From UBA6814 sp040753075 (lineage in GTDB: Bacteria > Desulfobacterota > Desulfovibrionia > Desulfovibrionales > Desulfovibrionaceae), in NCBI GenBank assembly GCA_040753075.1, contig JBFMHA010000002.1, forward strand, positions 62,001 to 126,000: DNA of 64,000 nt, in the 5' to 3' direction. Of the stretch, positions 8,784 to 17,801 are shown piece by piece (the stretch's first letter is position 1; each line of letters starts with the position of its first letter). Both the position numbers and the translations under genes were made by a program. The notes under the pieces were generated by a model that made no database searches, had not been told where the DNA came from, and saw only the letters and a list, made by a program, of their open reading frames with translations.

Positions 8784-9732
8784 AATCAAGTGGTTCAAGG
8801 AATTCCTGGAGATCGAGCCGAACTCCAAGATTTTCTTCCCCCTGGCCCGGCTGCTGCACGAGGATGGCCGGACCGAGGAGGCCGTCGAAACCCTGAAGAG
8901 GGGAGTGGAGAAGCACCCGGACCACCTGGAGGCCCGCTTCTTCCTGGTCGAGCTGCTCGCGGAGCGCGGCCAGGACGACGGCGCATCCCGGGAGGCGGAC
9001 GGCCTGGCCTCCACCCTGTCCCAGTACCCGGCCTTCTGGCAGGTCTGGGCCGAGCGCAGCGCGCCCAAGTCCCGGGACAGCGCCCTGGCCCTGTCTTTCC
9101 TGGCCTCCACCTTCCGCGGCCGGAGCATCACCTGGTCCCAGGTCATTGAGGAGGGCCTCAAGGCCCTGTTCGCCAACGAGGGGATATCCAGCCCCGCGTT
9201 CCAGGCCGAGGCCGAGGTGGTGGGCGAGGTCCATTTCGAGGCTGCGCCGGACATCGAATACGTGGAGGAGGAGGTTCCGGCGGCCCCGGGCCTGGACATG
9301 GCCGCGGAAGCCGCCGCGACCTACGCAGCGAGCAGCCCGGAGGAGGCCATCGCCCAGGTGCTGGCCGAGGAGGCCGGCCCCGAGAGCGAGGAATTCGCCC
9401 TGGAGCCCGAGCCCGGTCCGGACGAGGAGGCTGGCGACGAGTCCGAGGGCAACATCCGTACCCGGACCATGGCCGATCTGCTGGCCGACCAGGGAGATTA
9501 CAAGGGCGCCTTGGCCATCTACCGGGAACTGGCGGCCGCGGCCCAGGGGGACGAGGCCGACGAATTGGAGGGGTTGGCCGCCACGATGCAGTCCAAGCTG
9601 CGCCGCGGCGCCGGCGCGCCGGCGCCGGCCCGCGAGAAGCGGCCCGAACCGGCCCCCTTGCCCGGCAAGGAAAAGCTGCTCTCCACCCTGGAGGCCCTGG
9701 CCGAGCGCCTGGAAGCTCGGGCCCAGGCTTGA
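8773..9732 (+). CDS. TPR-containing cytoplasmic protein
   Basis: The 319-residue protein starts inside the end of the FtsB-like gene. The N-terminal 70 residues form tetratricopeptide-like repeats (PLARLLHEDGRTEEAVETLKRG). The middle is a very acidic, Ala/Glu-rich linker, and another TPR-like helix pair (LLADQGDYKGALAIYREL) comes near the C terminus. There is no signal peptide. Such proteins usually scaffold complexes, and the partner is unknown. Confidence 0.8.
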   Translation: MENKIKWFKEFLEIEPNSKIFFPLARLLHEDGRTEEAVETLKRGVEKHPDHLEARFFLVELLAERGQDDGASREADGLASTLSQYPAFWQVWAERSAPKSRDSALALSFLASTFRGRSITWSQVIEEGLKALFANEGISSPAFQAEAEVVGEVHFEAAPDIEYVEEEVPAAPGLDMAAEAAATYAASSPEEAIAQVLAEEAGPESEEFALEPEPGPDEEAGDESEGNIRTRTMADLLADQGDYKGALAIYRELAAAAQGDEADELEGLAATMQSKLRRGAGAPAPAREKRPEPAPLPGKEKLLSTLEALAERLEARAQA

Positions 9733-9857
9733 GCGCGCAGGCCGCTGCCGCCGCGCCGGAGCTTTTTCCCTTGATGTCTTTGCCGTCTTCTGTCACATGC
9801 CCCTGTGTCGCCCGCGACACGAACCGGGCAACCGCCATCAACCTGAAGGGAGCATCC

Positions 9858-10622
9858 GTGCGGCGTTTCACGCTTCTTGCCTGCCTGGCCCTGGCGCTTC
9901 TCGCCCTCACCGGCTGCGAGACCATGCGCCGGACCTGGAAGGACACCCAGGAACTCTACCGCACCTACGTCAACGTGGACCCCCAGGTGGACCTGAAGGC
10001 CGAGGACCACGACCACTGGGAGGCCGTGCTGGCCCCGCTTCTCACCCCGGTGGACATGCAGCTCGGCGAGTTGGTCCGGGTGGTCGACGCCCGGGACAGC
10101 TTTCCGGACGACGCCTGGACCGACGGCCTGCTCAAGCGCTTCCCCTGGCTCAGCGGCCTGGCCGCCACGGACATGTCCGGCGCGGTGCTCCTGGCCCGGC
10201 CGGAAGTGACCCTGAAGCCGCTGAACATGGCCCCCTTGGTCGAGGCCGGCGACGCCTGGCGCGACCGCCGCCTGCGGGGCTTCATCGAAGACACCCCCCT
10301 GGGCCCGGAAATCTACGTGGCCACCCCCTTCTTCAAGGACAACACCCTGCAGGGCGTCATCGCCGCGCATTTCGACCTGCGCAGCCTGGTCCAGCTCAGT
10401 CCCGATCCCCAGAAGCTCTTGGTGGTCTCATCCGAGGCCGTGCTCTGGTCCGGCGGCTTCGGCGACCTGGCCGCAGCGGTGCAGGCCGAGCCCTGGGCGG
10501 AGCGCCTCAAAAACGAGGTTCAGGGCGAGATCGAGGTCCAGGGCCGGCAACTGGTCTGGATCACCCGCTACCTGGGCGACCGGCAGGTCGTCTACCTCGC
10601 CGAACTCCCGCCGGAAGAATAG
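9858..10622 (+). CDS. Lipoprotein with a possible sensor (Cache/PDC-like) domain
   Basis: The best start is GTG at 9858, which has an AAGGGAG ribosome-binding site at the right distance and gives a proper signal peptide with lipobox ALTGC (Cys20). The 254-residue product would be a lipid-anchored periplasmic or outer-membrane protein. The body has strands resembling a PDC/Cache fold (GPEIYVATPFFKDNTLQGVIAAHFD), which often binds small ligands, but it has no signalling domain. The fold assignment is a guess. Confidence 0.75.
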   Translation: MRRFTLLACLALALLALTGCETMRRTWKDTQELYRTYVNVDPQVDLKAEDHDHWEAVLAPLLTPVDMQLGELVRVVDARDSFPDDAWTDGLLKRFPWLSGLAATDMSGAVLLARPEVTLKPLNMAPLVEAGDAWRDRRLRGFIEDTPLGPEIYVATPFFKDNTLQGVIAAHFDLRSLVQLSPDPQKLLVVSSEAVLWSGGFGDLAAAVQAEPWAERLKNEVQGEIEVQGRQLVWITRYLGDRQVVYLAELPPEE

Positions 10623-10735
10623 ACTGCCCAGCCATCCACCCGGAGCGAGCTTGCCTTTACTTCCGCGGCGCAGTGGAAGTATAGTCTTCGGGCCTTATTG
10701 ATTTTCCGGCCCCACGCCATAAAGGAGGTCCAGCC

Positions 10736-11764
10736 ATGGCCGTGCCTCGCCAGGTTACCGTCACCGAGCACCTGCTCTTCCACCAGACCAAGTCCTCGGT
10801 GGCCCGGGGCATGTTCACCAGCCTCATCACCGAACTCATCTTCTCGGCCAAGATCATCTCCCGGGAGGTGACCAAGGCCGGCCTGCTGGACGTGCTGGGC
10901 TTCACCGGCGAAACCAATGTCCAGGGCGAGCGGGTGCGCAAGCTGGACGAATTCGCGAACTCCATCCTCATCCATCGTCTGCGCCGGGCCGGAGTGCTCT
11001 GCGCCATGGCCTCGGAGGAGAACGCGGATCTCATCGAGATCCCCGAGCGCTTTCCCCAGGGCGACTATTTCCTGATTTTCGACCCGTTGGACGGCTCCAC
11101 CAACATCGACGTGAACGTGAGCATCGGCACCATCTTCTCCATCTATCGCCGGCCCAAGGAGAGTTGGGGCAAGCCCTCGCCCACGGTGGAGGAAGTCCTG
11201 CAGCGCTGCGACAAGCAGGTCGCCGCGGGCTACTTCATCTACGGCTCGTCCACCATGATGGTCTTCACCACCGGCGACGGGGTGCACGGCTTCACCCTGG
11301 ACCCCAGCGTGGGCGAGTTCCTCCTCTCCCACCCGGACATGAAGATCCCCAAGGCGGGCAAGATCTATTCGGTCAACGAGTCCAACTGGAACTACTGGGA
11401 CAAGGGGACCAAGGACGTCATCTCCTACTTCAAGAGCGAGCAGACTCCCCGGGGCAAGCCCCACACCCTGCGCTACATAGGCTCCCTGGTGGCGGACTTC
11501 CACCGCAACCTGCTGGACGGCGGCATCTTCATGTACCCCATGGACTACAAGAATCCGGACAAGCCCAGGGGCAAGCTCCGCCTCCTGTGCGAATGCGCGC
11601 CCATGGCCTTCATCGTGGAGCAGGCCGGAGGCCTGGCCACCGACGGGGTGAGGAGCATCCTGGAGTACACCCCGGAAGAACTGCACCAGCGGGTCCCCCT
11701 GTTCATCGGATCCCACGACGACGTGGCCAAGGCCCGGGAGATCCTGCTGCAGAGCAAGCCGTGA
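10736..11764 (+). CDS. fbp: Fructose-1,6-bisphosphatase, class I
   Basis: The 342-residue enzyme hydrolyses fructose 1,6-bisphosphate in gluconeogenesis. The class I signature FDPLDGSTNIDVNVSIG lies at about residues 116-132, with the metal-binding Glu in SEENAD upstream and YIGSLVADFHRNLL downstream. A strong AAGGAGGT site precedes the ATG. The stop codon overlaps the GTG start of tsaD (GTGA), so the two are translationally coupled. Confidence 0.97.
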   Translation: MAVPRQVTVTEHLLFHQTKSSVARGMFTSLITELIFSAKIISREVTKAGLLDVLGFTGETNVQGERVRKLDEFANSILIHRLRRAGVLCAMASEENADLIEIPERFPQGDYFLIFDPLDGSTNIDVNVSIGTIFSIYRRPKESWGKPSPTVEEVLQRCDKQVAAGYFIYGSSTMMVFTTGDGVHGFTLDPSVGEFLLSHPDMKIPKAGKIYSVNESNWNYWDKGTKDVISYFKSEQTPRGKPHTLRYIGSLVADFHRNLLDGGIFMYPMDYKNPDKPRGKLRLLCECAPMAFIVEQAGGLATDGVRSILEYTPEELHQRVPLFIGSHDDVAKAREILLQSKP

Positions 11765-12900
11765 CCCTGGTCCTGGGCATCGAAACCTCCTGCGACGAAA
11801 CCGCCCTGGCCCTGCTGGAAGGCCGGACGGTCCGGGCCGAGGCCATGGCCTCCCAGGTTGCGGCCCACGCCCTGTTCGGCGGGGTGGTTCCGGAGTTGGC
11901 CTCGCGCGAGCACCTGCGCTGCCTGGGGCCGCTCCTGGACCGGGTCCTTGCCGAGGCCGGAGTCCGGGCCGGGGACCTGGACGCCGTGGCCGTGGCCCGC
12001 GGCCCCGGGCTCTTGGGCAGCCTGCTGGTGGGCGTGTCCCTGGCCAAGGGCCTGGCCCTGGCCACCGGCGCGGCCCTGGTGGGAGTCAACCACCTGGAGG
12101 CCCATCTCCTGGCCCCGGCCCTGGACCAGGACATTCCGTTCCCATGCCTGGGCCTGCTGGTTTCCGGAGGGCACACCCAACTCTACCTCATGCGCTCGGC
12201 CACGGACTTCGAGGTCCTGGGCCGCACGCTGGACGACGCTGCGGGCGAGGCCTTCGACAAGGCGGCCAAGAGCCTGAATCTGCCGTACCCCGGCGGCAAG
12301 GTCATGGACGACCTGGCCCGGCTGGCCGAGCCCGTCCCGGATCTCTTCCCCCGGGCCTACGTGGCCAACGACAATCTGGATTTCAGCTTCAGCGGCCTGA
12401 AGACCGCCATGGCCCAGTACGTGGCCGCCCATCCCGACCTGCGCCTGCCCGCCCTGGCCGATCCCGCGGCCCTGGAGCCGGAGCGCCTGCCCGCGGATTT
12501 GGCCCGGGTCTGCGCCTCCTACAACCTGGCCGTGGCCGACACCCTGCGCATCAAGGTCGAGCGGGCCCTGGACCGGGTCGCGGTGCGCGGCCTGGTGGCC
12601 GCGGGCGGGGTGGCGGCCAACGCCATGCTCCGCCGGGTCCTGGCCGGCGTGGCCGAACGCCGCGGCCTGCCGCTCATCTTGCCTCCGCCCCGGCTGTGCA
12701 CCGACAACGGGGTGATGGTGGCCCTGGCCGGCCGGTTCCTGTTCGAGGCCGGCCTGGTCCATGGTCCGGACCTGGAGGCCATCCCCCGCGGCCGGGCCGT
12801 GCCCCGGGACTTCCGCACCGTGGCTCCGGCGGGCCGGAGTGAGGCCAGAGCCGCAAGTTCCGGCTTGACTTCGGGGCGCTCGCTCACTACTTTGCCGTAA
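11761..12900 (+). CDS. tsaD: tRNA N6-threonylcarbamoyladenosine transferase
   Basis: This enzyme transfers the threonylcarbamoyl group to A37 of ANN-decoding tRNAs, working with TsaB, TsaC and TsaE. The N-terminal GIETSCDETA and the metal-binding motif NHLEAHL (His111, His115) are present, as are SGGHTQL, GEAFDKAAK and AAGGVAANAMLR. The GTG start at 11761 overlaps the fbp stop by four bases. At 379 residues it is about 40 longer than usual. The excess is a Ser/Thr/Ala-rich tail after residue 355 that probably is not part of the fold. Confidence 0.96.
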   Translation: MTLVLGIETSCDETALALLEGRTVRAEAMASQVAAHALFGGVVPELASREHLRCLGPLLDRVLAEAGVRAGDLDAVAVARGPGLLGSLLVGVSLAKGLALATGAALVGVNHLEAHLLAPALDQDIPFPCLGLLVSGGHTQLYLMRSATDFEVLGRTLDDAAGEAFDKAAKSLNLPYPGGKVMDDLARLAEPVPDLFPRAYVANDNLDFSFSGLKTAMAQYVAAHPDLRLPALADPAALEPERLPADLARVCASYNLAVADTLRIKVERALDRVAVRGLVAAGGVAANAMLRRVLAGVAERRGLPLILPPPRLCTDNGVMVALAGRFLFEAGLVHGPDLEAIPRGRAVPRDFRTVAPAGRSEARAASSGLTSGRSLTTLP

Positions 12901-13002
12901 TGATGTTCAGATAATTTGCACCCCTGTCCGGGGCGGAAGAGGGCGGCTCAGTTGTCCGTCCCGGGCGCGGCGGTGCTCACGGAGAACCCAAAGGAGAAGA
13001 CC

Positions 13003-13323
13003 ATGGCGCTGCAAGTGACCGATGCCTCGTTCGAACAGGAAGTCCTCAAGTGCGACCTGCCGGTGCTCATCGATTTCTGGGCGCCCTGGTGCGGTCCCTG
13101 TCGGGCCATGGGTCCGGTGGTCGAGGAGCTTGCCAACGAGTTCACCGGCCGGGTCAAGGTGGCCAAGATGAACGTGGACGAGAACCAGGCCACCCCCAGC
13201 AAGTATGGCATCCGGGCCATCCCCACCCTGATTCTCTTCAAGGGAGGCGAGGTCCTGGAGCAGATCACCGGGGCGGTTTCCAAGAGCAGCATCAAGGAGA
13301 TGATCACCTCCAAGCTGGCCTAG
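13003..13323 (+). CDS. trxA: Thioredoxin
   Basis: The 106-residue protein is a standard thioredoxin with active site WCGPC (Cys30, Cys33) and the cis-proline loop IRAIPTLILF. It keeps cytoplasmic disulfides reduced. The start ATG at 13003 follows a clear AAGGAGA site and gives the normal N-terminus. No thioredoxin reductase gene is adjacent. A strong terminator follows, so it is probably its own unit. Confidence 0.96.
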   Translation: MALQVTDASFEQEVLKCDLPVLIDFWAPWCGPCRAMGPVVEELANEFTGRVKVAKMNVDENQATPSKYGIRAIPTLILFKGGEVLEQITGAVSKSSIKEMITSKLA

Positions 13324-13345
13324 CCAGTCCGGTGAGAAGCGTTCC

Positions 13346-13380
13346 GGGGCGGCCCTGCATGTGCGGCGGCCGCCCCTTTT
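13346..13380 (+). terminator. Terminator after trxA
   Basis: A perfect 9-bp GC stem (13346-13354 with 13368-13376) is followed by TTTT. Confidence 0.85.
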
Positions 13381-13521
13381 CGTCGCCCCGGCCGCCCTTT
13401 CTTTTTTGCACCGGGGAGGGTATAGGGCTGCAACCGGGCCGCGGTGGCCCGCCTTTTCCCGAGAACCCCGGCGCCTTCCGCCGGAACGACCCGCGCGGCG
13501 CATGCCGCGCCAAGTGACGCC

Positions 13522-14250
13522 ATGCACACGTCCGTCCGTACCGCCTTGCTGGCCCTGCTGCTCCTTATGGTGAGCGGCTGCGGCGTCATCGACTATTTTC
13601 TCCTGCCCCCGCCCGAAGACACCGCCCAGGAGCTCTTCGAGGCCGGCCAGGACGCCATGAAGGAGAAGGAGTACTCCCGGGCGGCCGAGTATTTCGCCAG
13701 GCTCAAGGATCGCTATCCCTTCAGCCCCTATACGCCGCAGGCGGAGATCGCCCTTGGAGACGCCTACTTCCTGGACGAGGACTATTCCCATGCGGCTGAC
13801 GCCTACCGCGAGTTCGAGACCCTGCACCCCCGGCACGAGCAGATTCCCTACATCCTCTTCCAGATCGGCAAGTCCCTCTACAGGCAGTTCCGCTCCATCG
13901 ACATGCCCCAGGCCCACGTGGCTGAGGCCGTGGAGCACTTCACCCGGCTGGCCGAGGCCTATCCGGACAGCAAGTACACGCCCGAGGCCCGGGAATACGT
14001 GGTCAAGTGCCGGCGCTACATGGCCGAGCACGAGGTCTTCGTGGCCGACTTCTATTGGCGCTCAGCGCATTACAGTTCGGCCTGGCGGCGTTACCGGTAC
14101 GTGAGCGAAACCTTCACGGATCTGCCCGACGTGGCCCAGTATGCGGCCAGGCGGGCCGAATTGGCCTACCTGCGGGCCCAGGAGGACGCCTCCCAGGCCG
14201 AACGGGAGCGCGTCCAGGGCAGTTGGAAGCAGTGGTTCGACTGGTTGTAG
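13522..14250 (+). CDS. bamD: BamD/ComL-like outer-membrane assembly lipoprotein
   Basis: The start ATG at 13522 gives a signal peptide ending in the lipobox MVSGC (Cys20). The 242-residue protein then carries TPR-like helices typical of BamD: AQELFEAGQDAMKEKEYSRA, a short PFSPYTPQAEIALGDAYF segment, and PDSKYTPEAREYV. BamD is the essential lipoprotein of the BAM complex that inserts outer-membrane barrels. Other BAM genes are not in the window. Confidence 0.88.
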   Translation: MHTSVRTALLALLLLMVSGCGVIDYFLLPPPEDTAQELFEAGQDAMKEKEYSRAAEYFARLKDRYPFSPYTPQAEIALGDAYFLDEDYSHAADAYREFETLHPRHEQIPYILFQIGKSLYRQFRSIDMPQAHVAEAVEHFTRLAEAYPDSKYTPEAREYVVKCRRYMAEHEVFVADFYWRSAHYSSAWRRYRYVSETFTDLPDVAQYAARRAELAYLRAQEDASQAERERVQGSWKQWFDWL

Positions 14251-14316
14251 CGCATTGAAACCGGCGGGCCGGCTTGGCCCGCCGATACTGGAAGCACCCC
14301 GACCGGCCAGGCCCCC

Positions 14317-15198
14317 ATGTTCACCATTCCCCTGCCGGACAGACTTGCCGAGGCGTTCCTGGACGACCGCCTCTTCGCCCGCGCCTACGCCCGCACCGAT
14401 CCTGCGGTTCGGGCCTGGGTCAAGACCCTGGCCGCCGGCCTGCACCCGCTCATGGATCCGCACGGGCTGGCGGCCCGCAGCGGCACTTCGTCCTGGGACA
14501 ACGGCTTTTCCCTCGATACCCGGGCTGTTCCTGTGGGCGCGGTGGTCCTGTTCCTGGACCAGACCCTCGACTCCCCGGCCCAGGCCGCTGCCGCGGCCCT
14601 GCCCGCGGTGCTGGGGGGAGCGGAGGCCACCCTCGCCGTTCGCCTGGGCCCCGGCTCAGGCCGCGCCGATGGGGTGCTTGCCGCCCTGGAGCTCTGCGGT
14701 CTGGAGCACGTGTGCCGCCTGGATCGGGCGGGCGCCCTGGAGCTCCTGACGCTTCTGGCCGGCCTTCCCGGCGGCGCGGCCGCCCTGTTTCTGGGCGCGG
14801 GGCGCACCCTGCGCGACCTGGCCGGCAAGGCCGCCGGCCTGCCCGGCCTGAGCCTGTGGCTGCGCGAGCCCGTCTCCCGGATCGGAGTCTATGATCCGGA
14901 CCGGACCCTGGACGTGGCCGCCCTGCGCCTCATGCACCCCACGGCGGACCTGGAGGTCTGGCCGCGCCGGGGCAAGGCCGCCGGCCTGCCCGCCGGAGCC
15001 CGCCCGCGCAACGGAGGCTTTCCGGCCTTCCTGGACCAGGGATATCCTGCGGTCTGCGCGCCCCGGGACCTGATCGCCCCGGCCCTGGCCCGGGGAGCCC
15101 TGGTCCTGGGCCCCGGGGCCGAGGGGTGTTTCGCCTGGCCCGGATTGACGCCAAGCCTTTTCCTGCGTCGCGGCCTCGCCCTGCGTCGGGATTCCTGA
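14317..15198 (+). CDS. Conserved-looking protein of unknown function (293 aa)
   Basis: The protein is soluble, Ala/Leu/Gly-rich and without signal peptide. It has alternating strands and helices such as AVVLFLDQTL, ATLAVRLGPG and AALFLGAG, which suggests an alpha/beta fold of Rossmann type. I could not match a family; faint similarity to aldehyde- or histidinol-dehydrogenase folds is not enough for a call. Codon use matches its neighbours. It lies 66 bp after bamD and 25 bp before the EF-G gene. No clear ribosome-binding site marks the start. Confidence 0.65.
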   Translation: MFTIPLPDRLAEAFLDDRLFARAYARTDPAVRAWVKTLAAGLHPLMDPHGLAARSGTSSWDNGFSLDTRAVPVGAVVLFLDQTLDSPAQAAAAALPAVLGGAEATLAVRLGPGSGRADGVLAALELCGLEHVCRLDRAGALELLTLLAGLPGGAAALFLGAGRTLRDLAGKAAGLPGLSLWLREPVSRIGVYDPDRTLDVAALRLMHPTADLEVWPRRGKAAGLPAGARPRNGGFPAFLDQGYPAVCAPRDLIAPALARGALVLGPGAEGCFAWPGLTPSLFLRRGLALRRDS

Positions 15199-15223
15199 GC
15201 CTTCCTTCCCCCAAGGACCCCTC

Positions 15224-17272
15224 ATGGCCAAGAAAGCAGCCATTCCGAAGAATTATATCGATTCCCTGCGCAACATCGGGATCATCGCCCACATCGACGC
15301 GGGCAAGACCACCCTCACCGAGCGCATCCTTTTCTATTCCGGCCGCATCCACCGCATGGGCGAGGTGCATGAGGGCACCGCCACCATGGACTTCATGCCC
15401 GAGGAGCAGGAGCGGGGCATCACCATCACCTCGGCCTGCACCACCTGCCGCTGGAAGGACAAGACCGTGAACCTCATAGACACCCCGGGCCACGTGGACT
15501 TCACCATCGAGGTGGAGCGCTCCCTGCGGGTGCTGGATGGCGCGGTGGGCGTGTTCTGCGCCGTGGGCGGGGTGGAGCCCCAGTCCGAGACCGTGTGGCG
15601 GCAGTCCGAGCGCTACAAGGTGCCCAAGCTGGCCTTTGTGAACAAGATGGACCGGCTGGGCGCGAACTTCGCCCAGGTGGTGGAGGAGATGAAGGCCAAG
15701 CTGGGGGCCGCGCCCTTGCCCCTGGTCATCCCGGTGGGCGAGGGCCAGGAGTTCGCCGGCTGCATCGACCTGGTGACCATGGAGCGCCTGAATTTCGACC
15801 CCGAGTCCCAGGGCGGCAACGTGGTCCGCTCCCCGCTCTCGGAGAGCGAAGCGGAACTGGCCGCGCCCTGGCGGGAGCGCCTCCTGGAAACCCTGGCCGA
15901 GCAGGACGAGTCCATCCTGGAGCGTTACCTGGGGGGCGAGGACCTGCCCGTGGCGGATGTCAAGGCCGCGATCCGGGCCGCCACGGTGGGGCTCCAGCTG
16001 GTGCCGCTGTTCTCCGGCTCGGCCTTGCGCAACGCCGGCGTGCAGCCGCTCCTGGACGGGATCTGCGACTATCTGCCCGGGCCGCGGGAGGTTGCCTGCC
16101 AGACCGCCCAGGACCCGGCCACGGGCAAGGGCCTGCGCCTGGAGCCGGCCCCGGACGCCCCCCTGTGCGCCCTGGCTTTCAAGGTGAGCATGGAGACCGG
16201 CCGCAAGCTCGTGTTTCTGCGAGTGTATGCCGGCGTGCTGGAGGAGGGCGCCGAGGTGGCCAACGTCACCCAGGGCCAGACCGAGCGGGTGGCCCGCCTC
16301 TTCCGCATGCACGCCGGCCGCAAGGAGAAGGAGGAGCGCGCCCCGGCCGGAGACATCGTGGCCGTGGCCGGCCTGCGCTTCGCCCGCACCGGCGACACCC
16401 TGTGCGATCCGGCCCGGCCCCTGGTGCTGGAGAACATCTCCGCCTACCGGCCGGTCATCTCCCTGGCCCTGGAGCCGCGCAGCGCGGCGGAGACCGACAA
16501 GCTCATCGAGGTCCTGGACAAGTTCCTCATGGAAGACCCCACCCTTGCCGTGGAGAGGGACAAGGACACGGACCAGATCATCCTTTCGGGCATGGGCGAA
16601 CTGCATCTGGACGTGGTGCTGGAGCGCATGCGCCGGGAGTACGGGGTGGACCCCCGGGCGGGAAAGCCGCAGGTGGTGTACATGGAGACCGTGTCCCGCG
16701 TCGGCACGGCCGAGGGCGAGTTCGACCGGGAACTGGGCGAGGTTCGCCATTTCGGCCAGGTCACGGTGGCGGTTTCGCCTCTGCCCCGGGACGCGGGCCG
16801 GGAGGTGGTCCTGGAGATGGATCGCGAAGGCTGGCCCCAGGCCTGGCTGGACTCGGTGGCCCAGGGCCTGGAGGACGGCCTGCAGAGCGGGGTGGTCAAG
16901 GGCTACCCGGTGCAGGACGTGCGGGTGGCGGTCACCTCCATGCGCCGCGGGCCGGACGCCAGCCCGGTCGGCTACCACATGGCCGCGGCCGCGGCGCTCA
17001 AGGCCGCTCTGGCCGCGGCCGGGCCGCAACTCCTGGAGCCGCTCATGTGGGTGGAGATCACCGCGCCCGGCGACTTCATCGGCGACGTCATCGGGCTTCT
17101 GGGCTCCAAGGGGGCCAAGGTGGAGAACATGTTCGACCACACCGGCCAGAAGGTGGTCCAGGCCCTGGCCCCCCTGCGCCAACTCTTCGGTTTCTCCACC
17201 GACCTGCGCTCGGCCACCCAGGGCCGGGCCGGGCTGTCCATGAAGTTCGCCCGCTTCGACCTGTTGGGGTAG
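15224..17272 (+). CDS. fusA: Translation elongation factor G (probably second paralogue)
   Basis: The 682-residue GTPase has the full EF-G layout: G1 AHIDAGKTT, switch QERGITITSA, G3 DTPGHVDF, G4 NKMDR, then domains II to V. The C-terminal half includes HFGQVTVAVSPL and GDFIGDVIGLLGSKGA of domains IV and V. EF-G drives ribosome translocation or, for some paralogues, recycling. It is not next to rpsL, rpsG or tuf, the usual place of the main copy, so it may be a second EF-G. Whether it elongates or recycles cannot be decided here. Confidence 0.92.
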   Translation: MAKKAAIPKNYIDSLRNIGIIAHIDAGKTTLTERILFYSGRIHRMGEVHEGTATMDFMPEEQERGITITSACTTCRWKDKTVNLIDTPGHVDFTIEVERSLRVLDGAVGVFCAVGGVEPQSETVWRQSERYKVPKLAFVNKMDRLGANFAQVVEEMKAKLGAAPLPLVIPVGEGQEFAGCIDLVTMERLNFDPESQGGNVVRSPLSESEAELAAPWRERLLETLAEQDESILERYLGGEDLPVADVKAAIRAATVGLQLVPLFSGSALRNAGVQPLLDGICDYLPGPREVACQTAQDPATGKGLRLEPAPDAPLCALAFKVSMETGRKLVFLRVYAGVLEEGAEVANVTQGQTERVARLFRMHAGRKEKEERAPAGDIVAVAGLRFARTGDTLCDPARPLVLENISAYRPVISLALEPRSAAETDKLIEVLDKFLMEDPTLAVERDKDTDQIILSGMGELHLDVVLERMRREYGVDPRAGKPQVVYMETVSRVGTAEGEFDRELGEVRHFGQVTVAVSPLPRDAGREVVLEMDREGWPQAWLDSVAQGLEDGLQSGVVKGYPVQDVRVAVTSMRRGPDASPVGYHMAAAAALKAALAAAGPQLLEPLMWVEITAPGDFIGDVIGLLGSKGAKVENMFDHTGQKVVQALAPLRQLFGFSTDLRSATQGRAGLSMKFARFDLLG

Positions 17273-17276
17273 GTCC

Positions 17277-17798
17277 GTGTCCGGGGCGGCGGTCACGATG
17301 CGCGGCGCGGGCCGTTCCTGGTCCAAGCGGCTCAGGCGCTGGGTCCGCTATCAGTACCTGCGCATCCTGCGCCAGAAGGCCTCGCCCCACAACATCGCCC
17401 TGGGCGTGGCCTGGGGCATCTTCGTGGGCTTCCTGCCCATCATCCCGTTCCAGACCGTGGTGGTGCTCACCCTGGCCTTCATCTTCGGAGGCAACAAGGT
17501 GGCCGCGGCCATCTGCACCACCATCTCCAACCCCTTCAACGTCATCCCGTTCTACTACATGCTCTACCTGGTGGGCCGCGTCTTCCTTCCCCTGGAGGTC
17601 CCGGCCTTCGATCCCCACCACCTGGAGATGAAGGAGCTCATCGCCACGGGCTGGGACTTCTTCGCCATCATGTTCGTGGGCGGGGTGGTGTTGGGCGTTC
17701 CCTCCTTCTTCATCTCCTATTTCGCCACCCGCAAGGGCATCATGGCCTACCGGGAGCGCAAGACTCTGCGCCTGCTGCGGCGCCGCAACAGCAGGTAG
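17277..17798 (+). CDS. DUF2062 membrane protein
   Basis: The 173-residue protein has a basic N-terminus and about three hydrophobic segments. The core motif is SPHNIALGVAWGIFVGFLPI, followed by SNPFNVIPFYY; both are typical of DUF2062. Function of the family is unknown. The GTG start at 17277 is four bases after the EF-G stop; an internal ATG seven codons on is an alternative. The otsB start follows directly. Confidence 0.88.
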   Translation: MSGAAVTMRGAGRSWSKRLRRWVRYQYLRILRQKASPHNIALGVAWGIFVGFLPIIPFQTVVVLTLAFIFGGNKVAAAICTTISNPFNVIPFYYMLYLVGRVFLPLEVPAFDPHHLEMKELIATGWDFFAIMFVGGVVLGVPSFFISYFATRKGIMAYRERKTLRLLRRRNSR

Positions 17799-17801
17799 GG
17801 A

